From the NCBI GenBank assembly GCA_019973155.2, contig BPQB01000077.1:1-64000 (forward strand): 64,000 nt of DNA, written 5' to 3'. The DNA comes from Phanerochaete sordida. Its lineage: Eukaryota > Basidiomycota > Agaricomycetes > Polyporales > Phanerochaetaceae. Both the position numbers and the translations under genes were made by a program. Positions 12,507 through 24,050 of this stretch are shown here, one piece after another. The notes under the pieces were generated by a model. The model had not been told where the DNA came from. It did not search any database and was given only the letters and a program-made list of their open reading frames with translations. Every line of letters begins with the position of its first letter. Within the stretch, counting starts at the first letter, position 1.

Positions 12507-14599
12507 ATGTCGTCCCAGGTCAAGCTCGACAACATCTCTCTCAGCCACTCCCCGGCGGATCCCGCTGGCTCAGCGGGTACACCGTCTTTGATTGCGTATC
12601 TGGCGTATGTGGTACCTGTCGCCCTCCTGCTCTACAGTTTATTCTCTCCGACCAACGTGAGTTTTCGTGTCTCCAGGATAATTATGCATAGTCTGACACG
12701 CTGCTCCGCTTCCGTAGCTCCGCCATATACCTACAGAGGGAGCTTCGTCCTTGCCGCTTCTTTCCTACATAGGCGTGCGCGACTACCTGCGCGACGCTAA
12801 GGGAGTCCTGCAGCGCGGTTACACCAAGGTATGTGGTGCCCCTCCGCATCATCTGCTTCCATAAGCTCATAGTGTCGACGCGTCAGCACAAGGGCAAGGT
12901 ATTCAAAGTCGCTTTCACTGATCGATGGCTTGTCGTAGTCACCGGCAAGAAGCTTGTCGACGAGCTCCAGAGACTGCCGGACGACGCGGTCTCGTTCGTT
13001 GAAGCCGCTGGTGATGTACGTTTGCACGTATATCGAGCCGTCCCTTTGCAGGACTGACTGTTCTTTAGCTCTCGGCAATCCGCTATACTTTCGGCGAACG
13101 CATCATTCAAGACCCGTACCATGTTCCGATTATTCGGACGCATCTCACGAAGCACCTTGCCCCCATGTTTAGCGACATCTACGACGAGGTGTCGGCGGCC
13201 TTCGATGAGCTTATTCCACGGACTGGTGATGGTGAGTATCGGCGGCACACTTAAAGAAGGAGCCATACTCATTTTTGGACGATTCAGAGTGGGTCTCGGT
13301 CCATGCCATCAAAGTGATAAGGAGCATTGTGGCCCGCGCTAGCAATCGCGCATTCGTTGGACTTCCGCTATGTAAGTATAGAACTAGGACGTTCTGCCCA
13401 TTGTAAATGACTGCTAACGCTATATTGGAAAGGTCGCAACACGGCCTTTTTGGATACCGCGATTGACTTCACTGTCGATGTGGCGAAAGCCAGGGTTTTT
13501 CTCGCTCTGTTTCCCGAGGTCCTAAAGCCACTCGCCGTGAAGATGATCAAGAGCATCGATACGCGAGTTCAGGAGTGCATGCAGCACTTGCGGCCATTCA
13601 TCGATGAGCGCATGCGCTTCGCGGAGGAGCTCGGGGACGATTGGTCTGACAAGCCGGTTAGTACTTTGACTGGACAGGCCTGCGCACGCTTGCTAATGAT
13701 GTCCACTGGACTCAGAGCGATATGCTTCAGTGGATCATCGATGAAGTCAAGACGCGGGACAGCTCTGCCGAAGAGGTTGTCCGCATGATCCTTCTCATGA
13801 ACTTTGCTGCCATTTTTACCTCGTCCAATGTAAGCTAGCTTGGCTAATGCTCGTCTTACATACTCACCCAACCTCTCACATCGTAGAGCTTCACATACGC
13901 TTTGTACCACCTTGCTGCGAGCCCGGAGTTTGCTGCACCGCTCAGGGAAGAAATCGAAGCGGTCGTCGCAGAGGATGGCTGGACCAAGATCTCGATGGGC
14001 AAAATGTGGCGACTGGACAGTTTCCTTCGCGAGAGCCAGAGGTACAACGGCATTAATCCAGGTACACAATCTAGCTATTATTCCCTCGAGTATCATATGC
14101 TCACTTTCTACGCTGCAGTGTCTGTCATGCGCAAGGCGATGAAGTCCTTCACGCTATCGGATGGCACGTACATCCCGAAGGGCACCACCCTCGTCACACC
14201 GGCGCTCGCGACGCACTTCGACAGCGACAACTACGTAAACCCGACCGTCTTCGACCCCTTTCGGTATGTTCGAGAGAAAGAACAGGACATGTCGGCGGTC
14301 AAGCACCAGTTCGTCACCACGTCTCCGGAGTACGTGTCATTCGGACACGGGAAACACGCCTGGTATGTCTGGAACCGCAGTGCTCCCTGTCCACTCGAGC
14401 TGAGCATAACGATATCAGCCCTGGACGCTTCTTTGCCGCGAATGAACTGAAGTGCATGATGGCATATGTCGTGGTCAACTACGATGTTAAGCTCGAGAAA
14501 GAGGGCGTCCTCCCGAAGAACGTGCATACGGCCACGAGCATCGCGCCTAATCCTGAGGCCCGGGTGTTTTTCAGGAGGAGGAAGCCATCTGCAGCCTGA
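12507..14599 (+). CDS. Cytochrome P450 monooxygenase (cluster member 1)
   Basis: Microsomal heme-thiolate monooxygenase, apparently intact, in ten exons with introns of 48-70 nt. The N-terminus carries a membrane anchor (PSLIAYLAYVVPVALLLY) and then LRHIPTEGASSLP, the Pro-rich hinge. The I-helix region is MNFAAIFTSS, the K-helix ExxR motif FLRESQR, and the PERF region VFDPFRYV. The heme loop is FGHGKHACPGRFFAANE; the cysteine codon is split by the last intron (TG, intron, C). It resembles the large Agaricomycete P450 group often labelled ent-kaurene oxidase-like. The CYP family and substrate cannot be assigned by eye. It is the first of four tandem copies and closest to member 2. Confidence 0.9.
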
Positions 14600-15554
14600 T
14601 AGCTACATACTTGTCAATATTTTTGAATTGGATCTTTCCGCGCGATGACACTCGCTGGTATAACGAAGCACGACTGTTCCAAAATCCAGAGAATGCCCGC
14701 TGTGAAATATAAACTCGGCGTCTAGACCTCGAGTGCGCTACCTCCCAAATTCTCACGATTTTCGTTTTAGCTCTTGCTTCCACTGACTCTTCTTTTGCCA
14801 CAGGACATTCGCTCAAGCGTCCTAGAACGCTTGTTTTTTCTTCGAACCACAATCTATAGAGTGTGAAATAGCTCCAGAGCAGTAAGGAAGAGTTGTGACC
14901 GATACTACCCGGGAGCCTCGTGCTTCTTCGACGGCCCACCTTATCGTACTAGACGGAGCCGCAGTAAGTGAGAGCATTTCCAAAACCACTCGAGAGTTCA
15001 CCTACGATCGACAGATATCCATGCGGCTTGCTCAGATGCCCTGACCTGTCCGGCGACTCCAAGGCTCACGGCCAACGTTCGTGCCAGGCGGAAATGCACC
15101 GGTTTCCATCAACTATACGGGCCCTGACTTCGAATGGCAAGTAATGCAGCCGCTCTACTCACTCGCTCTAGGGTGAAATCGCGTATGCTACTTTCCATAT
15201 CTCGTCCGGATATTGAGAAATATTGACATCGGCGACAAGAGGTATAGGTCGGGCGTCCGCGAGTGACGCCGGGGCCGTGTGACGGTCCGACTCGTTCAGC
15301 GAGGCCTCGGGCTTGTACACATCGACCTCTTTCGCACAAAGCGTGCCTGTGCTGGCCATAGAAGCCTTCGGAAGCGGTCCGTGTCGCAAAAATATGTAAC
15401 TTTCGCCGGGCCACTTTATGCGCAGAAACGTTCGTTATCGCTGACTGAGGGCGGACCTGGGGCGTCCAATGTCCCATATCATCCATGAGGAACCGTGTAT
15501 GCACTCTTGTACTGCCCTCGCACTCCAATTACCCCCCTGACGCAGCAAGCAAAA
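14600..15554. other. Spacer between P450 genes 1 and 2
   Basis: About 950 bp with no gene or repeat recognised. Confidence 0.4.
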
Positions 15555-17596
15555 ATGCGGCTCAGCCTGAATTACGAATTCTTCTTGGCCAGTTTCTCTG
15601 CGACGTCGATAATCTATCTCGTGGTCGGCATCGTTCTCTCGCTGCTATCCTACGGCCTATTCAGCGCCTTCCGCGTGAGTGCATTCTGTGTCTATGCCAA
15701 CGTCCTCGTTTCTGACTTGATTTGGCCATCGGATAGCTGCGCCACATACCCACCGTGGGGACCTCTTCTCTTCCTCTGCTCTCGTACAAGGGGGCATACG
15801 ATTACTGGAGAAACGCAAGAGGCGTCCTGCAGCGAGGATATCATAAGGTGTGCTACCGCATCACTTGATAGGAGGGCTCATGGAAATTAACAAACGATCT
15901 CGTCGTAGCACAAAGGCCGAACGTTCAAGGTCGCATTACCGATAGATGGCTAGTGGTGGTCACCGGTAAAAAGCTCGTCGATGAGCTGCAGAGGCTGCCC
16001 GAGGACGTAGCTTCCTTTGTCGATGCGGTCGGCGATGTGCGTACTTCATTGAGACTAAAGTCGCCTAAGGTGGCTCTGACGGTCTCACAGTTCCAAGGCC
16101 TGAGGCACATGTTCGGCAAGCGTGTCATCGACGACCCATTCCACGTCTCGATCATCCGATCACAGCTCACCAAGCATATACCCATTGTCTTCGATGAGAT
16201 TTATGACGAAGTGGTAGCGGCTTTCAAGGATCTCCTACCCGATGGCGGTGAAGGTTCGTTCGTCAGCGTTCTGCTCACTCAAGGCGTTTGGTCACAGAAG
16301 ATTGTCAGAATGGGTCCCCATGCATGCCGTCAGCGTCGCAAGGACCGTTGTTGCGCGTGCAAGCAACCGCGTCTTCGTTGGGCTTCCTCTTTGTCGGTCG
16401 CAACTTGTACATCTCCGGGAGAGCACAGCTAACCCGCCGCTGCACAGGTCGAGACCCTAGCTACCTGAACGTCGCCGTGAGATTCATCATCGATGTTGTA
16501 AAGGCCCGCAACTTTCTGGCACTATTTCCTCCGGCCCTCAAACCAATCGCGGCGAAGATCACGGCCGACTTCGAGGGCCAAGTGAAGGAGGGTGTGCAGT
16601 ATCTCAGGCCTCTTATTGAGGAGCGGATCCGCACTGCCGAAAAGCTCGGAGAAGGATGGTCTGACAAACCAGTGTGTTGCATACCCGTCTCTGGTAAAAT
16701 TACCTGACCTGAAGATAATTAGAACGATACGCTTCAGTGGATGATAGACGGGATACAGGGTCGTAACTGCTCTACGGAAGACATCGTCCGTATAATCCTG
16801 CTTGAGAACTTCTCCTCGACAATGACGACCTCATACGTAAGCAGCATCTTCAGCTCGAAAACATGCTCTTAAAGTCAAGGTAGACTTTCACACACGCAAT
16901 CTATCACTTGGCTGCCCAGCCCGAGTTCATTGCGCCGCTCAGAGACGAAGTCGAGGGCGTCATTGCGGAAGAAGGCTGGACGAAGAATGCAATCTGCAAG
17001 ATGCGCAAGGTGGACAGTCTCCTACGCGAAACTCTACGGTACAACGGCGTGAATCCAGGTTCGTGACATCGCACTGATATATTCCTACATTACGCTCATT
17101 AACCGGCATGGCAGTGTCGATACAGCGTAATGCGCTGAAATCCTTTTCGCTGTCCGACGGCACATCCATCCCCAAAGGCACCACGATTGTCACGCCTGCG
17201 CTTGCCACACACATGGACGATGAGAATTACGAGAGCGCTGCAGTATTTGATCCATTCCGCTTCGTTCAGAAGGTTGAGGCGGCAGACGATGAGAAACACC
17301 ATCTGGTCACGACGGCAGCTGACTTCGTTTCCTTTGGCCACGGCAGACAAGCGTGGGACGTTCTGGTATGAATCCTCCGCCGAGTGACAAAGCTGACGTC
17401 GACCGTCCACCCCAGTCCCGGACGCTTCTTCGCGGCGAATCTGATGAAGACGATGCTGGCGCATATAATCATCAACTACGACATGAAGTTTGAGCGTGAA
17501 GGCATCCGGCCAGACAATATGCATGGCGTCCTCAGCGTTCAGCCGAACCTCGAGGCAAAGGTGCTCTTTAGAAAGCGGGTCTCTTCACTAGTCTAG
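15555..17596 (+). pseudogene. Cytochrome P450 pseudogene (cluster member 2)
   Basis: Colinear with member 1 along its whole length, with the same ten-exon plan: membrane anchor, LRHIPTVGTSSLP hinge, K-helix LLRETLRYNG, PERF region VFDPFRFV. Two independent lesions are visible. In exon 3, one base is missing near 15936-15938 relative to member 1, which breaks the conserved TDRWLVVV block and brings TAG into frame at 15951. At the heme loop, FGHGRQA is followed by ten extra bases (17356-17365) before the ancestral donor gtatga, so the codon that should split into TG + T (Cys) is disrupted. Splicing at gtatga shifts the frame; using the nearer gtggga keeps frame but replaces Cys with Ala. No reading gives an active P450. 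A sequencing error could explain one lesion but hardly both. Confidence 0.8.
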
Positions 17597-18848
17597 AAGA
17601 AAGGGTGCCTGCACAGACTCAGCAGAGATCATTTCGCACGCCTCACATGTGACATCTATCCCGGAAACTACACGAAGTGGCTTCGTGCACGATCACAGAT
17701 AGTACTGACTCACTTAGACTTGGCAGCAACTTGAACGACGAGCTCGAGTCCTACTATGACTGTGACTGTGAAGGCGTTCGAGTAGTACTCAGGCTGCTGT
17801 TGGCTTCGTTGGTGGGCAAGGATGCAGTGCAGGAACAGTCAGAATTATCCAGCTAAAGTACGAAGCTAAGAGAAAAGAGCTAAACCGCCGTTTCTCGAAG
17901 TGTAGACGTGGGTATGGTTCATTTCGCCGTTCTGGCTTGGTTCTGGCTTGAGTTGAGCTGCGAGAGCCGCGGCGCCTTCGGTCCTAGGCCGCGTGGCCGT
18001 TTTGGTAATCTATTCCCACGTATCGAGCCCTTTCTCCAACCTCCGTGTTTTCCTTTCGCCATCTCGACGCTGCTTCAGAAAATCGGGGAAATGGGTAGAA
18101 GTGGATATGAATGAATTTGTAAGCGCATGAAGACTCTAATACTACGCTCGTCATCTCATAGAAGTGATGTTTAGGTCTTCGTTGCATAGCCTTTGAGCTC
18201 TTCAAGTTCCAGCGCTATTGGACGCGGAACCCAGGCTCAGGCCTCCATAGCGTCCCAGGACTCTACTTTTGCAACATTTGGTCTTCCAGGCCTTAGGCAT
18301 TAGACTTCCAAGCTGGCCCTACGCTGAGAGTGGGACAATGGCAAGGTAGTGGCTTGCTGCGGCGCTTTCTAGCTCGCTGCTGTGAGCGGTGCCAGTGCGC
18401 GCCCGTTTCAGGTTCGCAGGCTTGCCTGCAGGGTACCTGCACAGGAAAATAGGTAGTTAAGGTGGTGAAGGTTAGTATATGCACTGATATCCCTGCTTAA
18501 AAGAGGTTTCAGCTCTACAGCACCCAGCCCTTGAGCTGCAGACATTGACTGCGCGGCGCGTACGTTAATTCCATCACCAGTCTGCGTCGGCGCGACTCAT
18601 GCCATCCGCGCCGTTTCACACAGCACGGGTGCATACAGCTTCCTCCTACGTTCCGCCGCCCACAAGCCGCGACTGTCTCAGCTGTCCGTCTGCTGGAACA
18701 TGAAGCGGGCTGTGTGCAGCGCACGGCAAAAGCGGCTCTGGCGTGACGTGCGATGCCGCGCGGAACCGGCCTTGTGGCACTTTCATACAAGAACTTGGCG
18801 CAAGGAGCGACCTTCGACTATCCCTCGCACTCATAGCCTTCGTGGAGG
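17597..18848. other. Spacer between P450 genes 2 and 3
   Basis: About 1.25 kb. It contains one copy of a dispersed repeat (17895-18080) and otherwise nothing recognised. Confidence 0.4.
17895..18080 (+). repeat. Dispersed repeat, copy A
   Basis: Shares three blocks, in the same order, with 44880-45085 on the minus strand: a ttcgccgtt(c/t)tggc block, a ccgttttgg(t/c)aat(c/a)tatt(c/t)ccacg block and an aacctccgtgtt.(c/t)tttcgccatc block. Both copies lie near P450 sequences. Ends are not defined. Confidence 0.65.
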
Positions 18849-20836
18849 ATGAGGGCTGACATGCTTTCCGCAACTCTCAAGAGCCTGCCGCCGTCGTACC
18901 TTTTCGCGGGGCTGGGGCTCGTATGGTTTATCTACACCTTCTTCAGTCCAAAGAACGTACGTTTCCTTGCGTGGTTCCAGCCACGATTTGGACACTGACC
19001 ACCCTTTGTAGCTTCGCCACATCCCCACGGTTGGCGGGCCGTCGCTGCCAATCATATCCTTCGTAGGACTTTACAACTTCCTCTCCGGTGGATCAGATAT
19101 CTTACGGGAAGCGTACACGGTGGTAAATTCTCCGGGCTGCCTTGCACTGCCCAGAGTTCTGACAGAGATCTCCCGTAGCATAGGGGCAGAGCCTTCAAAA
19201 TCCCTATGATTGATCGCTGGCTTGTCGTGCTCCCCGGGAAGAAACTCGTAGACGACATCCAGAGGCTGCCGGACGGAACCGTGGTGGCCGCTGTCATGGA
19301 TGTACGCGTGATCGCAATGAATAGCTGATGACAGGGCTTTCGTCCGTCGGTTGGCAGATCTTCAATATCAATACTCTCATGGGCGCGAACTGGCACGACG
19401 ACCCTTTGTATCTGCCGCCGGTACGGAACCTCACACGCAACATGGGATCAGTCTTCCACGACATGTTCGACGAGGTCGCTGTGGCTTGTGGCGAACTTAT
19501 CCCTGCGAAGGGCAACGGTACGCACACCAATCTCTTGTTCACGACCCACCATCGACTCCGTCATCTCTACCAGAATGGCTTCCCATACACGTATACCCTG
19601 CAATGCACACCCTCGTCGCACGGGCTGCGAACCGGGTCTTCGTCGGCCTCCCAGTGTGTGAGTTCATAGTCAGCCACGATGCTGAGTGTTCAATGACCCG
19701 CGGACTTCAGGTCGGCAGCAGGGGTACATCGACATCATGGTCCACTTCGCAGAAGACATCATCTCCGGCGTCCTCAAGCTCAGCGTCGTTCCGAGCTTCA
19801 TGCGCGGGTTCATCGCCAGGAAGACTACAGTCGTCGACGAGCGTATCCGGCTCTGCCTCGAGTACCTGCAGCCCACCATCAACGACCGGAAGGCGATGAT
19901 GGCCCGGTTCGGGAAGGACTGGACAGACAAGCCGGTGTGCCGTCTTTCGACTAATTCCGCGCTGATAGCTGACGCGGAACGTAGAACGACATGATGCAGT
20001 GGCTCATCGACGAGGCCGTCGCGCGCAATCAGGGCGACGAGGAGATCGCGCGCTTGGTGCTCTTCATCAACACCGGCGCGATCGACACGACGTCGCATGT
20101 GCGTACCCCAGCCTATCCACCTCGCCTGACTACTCATCCTCGGCCAGGCCATCGTCGAGGCAGTCTACGATATCTCCGTGCGACCGGACCTCGCCAACAC
20201 GCTGCGCGAGGAAGTAGAAGCTGCCGTCGCCGAGGACGGCTGGACACGCGCTGCGACGGCGAAGATGCGCCGCCTCGACAGCTTCTTGCGCGAGAGCCTG
20301 CGGCTGCATGGCCCCGGCACGAGTGAGCGCCCATCTCTTTACTCCGCTCCGTTTTTGCTCACGCGGCGCCCGTAGCATCGATGTTTCGCCGCGTTCTGCG
20401 GCCTGTGACGCTCTCTGACGGGACGTTCCTGCCCACGGGCACGACGTTCACGACGCCGACGCTCGCGACGCACCTCGACGAGGAGAACTACGAGGATGCC
20501 GCACAGTTCGACGCGCTCCGCTTCTACAAGCCTGAATTGAAGGTGCAGCAGCAGCTCACTACGACCGCGGCGGACTTTATGACATTCGGTCACGGCCGGT
20601 TTGCTTGGTGAGCGCTCCATCTGGTCCGGCTGTGTGATTTTCGCTGACGGACATGACACAGCCCCGGGCGGTTCTTCGCTCAAAACGAGCTGAAGGCGAT
20701 GATGGCGTACATGCTCGTGCACTACGACATGAGGCCGGAGCACGAGGGCGTGCGGCCCGCGAACGTGTACAAGGGCCTCAGCGTGCTCCCGGATGCGAAG
20801 GCGCGAGTGCTCTTCAGGAAGAGAAGAGTTGATTAG
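18849..20836 (+). CDS. Cytochrome P450 monooxygenase (cluster member 3)
   Basis: Ten exons in the same arrangement as member 1. The N-terminal anchor is YLFAGLGLVWFIYTFF, followed by LRHIPTVGGPSLPII. The I-helix region is LFINTGAIDTTSH, the ExxR motif FLRESLR, and the PERF region QFDALRFYK. The heme loop FGHGRFACPGRFFAQNE is rebuilt across the last intron (TG, intron, C). Two in-frame ATGs (18849 and 18861) compete as start; the first is listed. The product belongs with members 4 and 5 in one subgroup: all share NWHDDP/DWHDDP or DWHKDP, a MMARFGK block and HYD(M/I/V)(R/K). The substrate is unknown. Confidence 0.9.
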
Positions 20837-22040
20837 CTGCCCCTGCCAGACAGTACCAGTCGCTCGTGCGGCGAAATGATGTACAAACTGTTTGCTAGGT
20901 AGGCTAGCGGCTATGCATACTGCTTTGTTGGACCTGATGGCCTGTCAATCGCACGGCGGCTACATGCATAACCGGTATGTCGTTTCCGTACTTATTCTCG
21001 TATGGCTTTCATGTATGCGCTCATTATTGTTCATCCTGAACATGCAGGCACTAAGTTGTCTTGGGTGAGAAAAGCGGTCTCCTCGCCTTTCAGTACCGCG
21101 AGGAGATCGCGGTTTAAGTGCTATTCCCTCGTAACTGAATTGAAAAATGATTGACCGTTCATATGATCAGCAGCAGACAGCTTACGGCGGCCAAAAAGAT
21201 TGTATAGAGAGGTAGGCATCCTACGTCTCCGATTCCGATGATGCCGGCTTACACCTTTCGAGATCGTAGATATCAAGAACAGACTGCAGGCGTTATTGCA
21301 CTGTTGAGCTTGACGCAGGCAGAGTTCGATTATCGAACGATCTTTGTAAGTACAGCGTTAGTTCGATGTCAGGTATCATGACTCGTCTCATCGGTCTGCC
21401 AAGCACTTGCATGTTATAGAAGTATCACTTTCGGGAGAAGATGTATTCGTGCCAACTGCGATCAACTGCTCAGCACGCGCACATTCTTTGATACGCTACG
21501 ATAGCGGCGCGGTTCACTGTTTGCAACGCAGTCAGACCCCAGCCTGTGCTCCCTATCGCTGCAGCAAGCAGTGCAGCATCATTCCAGACCCTCGCGCGCC
21601 GTGGCACGCACTGCAGAACTAGGTGATGGCGGAGCCCCGCCTGCACTCATGACAGTACTCACGCGATAGCCTAGTCCTGAAGACAGCGACAAGTGCACAT
21701 CAGATACTGGCTCCGCCGCACGGACATCACTCCATCACGGTCTCAAGCTAATCTGCACAGACACGATTGTACGTTTGCCACATTCCGTGCCTATACAGTC
21801 TTCATTGTGCTGAGCGTTCGCTCCCAGACGGCGGCTGATTCAGGCGCCACAGTGCGCGAGCGTGCCGGGCGCGTTCGTCGACGCTGGCTCTCAGCAGCGG
21901 CTCCCAGCAGCGGGTGCCTTGGCTTCACGTACGGTGCCTCGCGTAACCGGCCCCGCAGTGTCGTCTACAAAAGACTGCTGTGGTGAGTGTTTTCCGATGT
22001 TCGTCGCGTTTTACCCCCAGCTCTCGGTTCCGTTGGCACA
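20837..22040. other. Spacer between P450 genes 3 and 4
   Basis: About 1.2 kb, less GC-rich than the flanking genes, with no gene recognised. Confidence 0.4.
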
Positions 22041-24050
22041 ATGCAGGGCTACACCACGCTCTACACTCTTAGTAATCTGCCGACAGCATATTTCTTCGTG
22101 GGAGCGGGCTTCTTATGGCTTGTCTTCCGCTTTTTCAGTCAGAAGAATGTACGTCCGTCTACAGCTCGCTCCCGACTTCCTGGTCTTACTCCCTCCCGCA
22201 GCTTCGTCACATCCCGACGGCTGGCGGACCACCGCTGCCGATTGTCTCCTATATCGGCCTTTACAACTTCTGGACCAACGGAACGCAAATATTGCAGCAC
22301 GCGTACAGACAGGTATCATCCTTCACTCTACGCGTAGGGTCGGCTACTCATGGCTGTCTTCCACAGCACAAGGGTCGGGCGTTCAAGGTTCCCATGGTCG
22401 ACCGCTGGCTCGTCGTGCTTCCTGGAAAGCAGCTGGTGGACGACATCCAGAGGCTTCCAGACGACACTGTAGATCCCGCCATCATGGAGGTATGTCAACG
22501 GGAACAGGCCCAAGAGCGATTGAGCTTATTTCGTTGGTCGATCTAGTTTTTCGGCGTGCACCATATGCTTGGTGTGGACTGGCACGACGACCCTCTGTAT
22601 ATGCCAATAGTGCGTAAATTGACCCGGAACACGGAGCTGGTCTTCCCCGACATGGTCGACGAGATCGTGGTAACGTGTCGCGAGCTGATTCCTGCGAAGA
22701 ATGACGGTACGTACGCCTGTCCAGATATTCAAATGCGATAGGGCATTTCATAATTCCTGCTAGAATGGCATCCGGTGCACTTGTACCCAGCTATGCATAT
22801 GCTCGTCGCACGCGCTTCAAACCGGGTCTTCGTAGGCTTTCCCATGTGTAAGCATCACGTCAGTTTTTAATCAGCTCCGGATGGCCGTTAACTCGCATCC
22901 ACCTTCAGGTCGACAAGGAGGCTACGTAGACATGATGGCGCACTTCGCTGACGACATGGTGCAGGCCATCACCACACTCAGCATCGTCCCGGACTTCATG
23001 CGGGGGTTCGTTGCCCGAAAGGTCACCGTCATGGACCAGCGCATCCAGCTCTGCCTCGAGTACCTCCAGGCCACCATCGACGATCGAAAGGCGATGATGG
23101 CCAGGTTCGGAAAAGACTGGACAGACAAACCGGTAGGTCGTCCTCAAGGACTATCGCGCCAGGCGCTGACATCTTGCGTAGAATGACATGATACAATGGG
23201 TCATCGACGAGACTATGGCCCGCAAGCGCGGCGACGACGAGATTGCACGCTTGGTCCTATTCATCAACGGCTCTGCCATTGCCACCACGGCTCATGTGCG
23301 TATCGCAATCCGATCCAGCCAAAAATGCGGTGCTCATCCCTGTCCAGCATCTCATCGAGGCTGTCTATGACATCTGTGTGCGCCCAGACCTCGCCGACAT
23401 GCTTCGGGAGGAAGTCGAGGCCGCCGTCGCCGAGGACGGCTGGACACGTGCGGCCATGGCGAAGATGCGCAAGCTCGACAGCTTCCTGCGGGAGAGCGTG
23501 CGGCTGCACGGCACCGCGACCCGTGAGTATCCGTCCTATTCTCGTCTGGCCCCACCGACTTACATTTCCCCTCTAGTGACGATGTTCCGCAATATCCTGA
23601 AGCCGGTGACGCTCTCTGACGGGACGTTCATACCCGCAGGCACGACGATCTCGGCACCGACGCTCGCGACGCACTTCGACGAAGACAACTACCCCGACGC
23701 GGTCCAATTCGACGCGCTCCGCTTCTACAAGTCTGGGGACAAGGTGCAGCAGCAGCTCCCTACGACGACCGCGGACTACCTGACGTTCGGCCACGGCAAA
23801 TATGCATGGTGCGCTTGGCTGTCTTGGTTTTAAGGACATCACCCCGGATCCGTACTCACGCGATGCCAGCCCCGGGCGGTTCTTTGCGCAGAACGAGCTC
23901 AAGGCGATGATGGCGCACATGCTCGTGCACTACGATATCAGGTCAGCGTGCGAGGGCGTGCGGCCGGCGGATGTCCACCGGGGCTTCAGCGTCCACCCAG
24001 ACATGGACGCGAGAGTGCTCTTCAGGAAGCGAAAGGTGGATTTTGATTAA
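22041..24050 (+). CDS. Cytochrome P450 monooxygenase (cluster member 4)
   Basis: Ten exons; closest to member 3. Anchor AYFFVGAGFLWLVFRFF, hinge LRHIPTAGGPPLP, I-helix region LFINGSAIATTAH, ExxR motif FLRESVR, PERF region QFDALRFYK. The heme loop FGHGKYACPGRFFAQNE is restored across the final intron. The frame is open throughout, with normal splice sites, so the gene appears functional. The start at 22041 gives an N-terminus like that of member 3. The tandem same-strand order with roughly 1 kb spacers points to unequal crossing-over as the origin. A shared substrate class with member 3 is likely but not shown. Confidence 0.9.
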
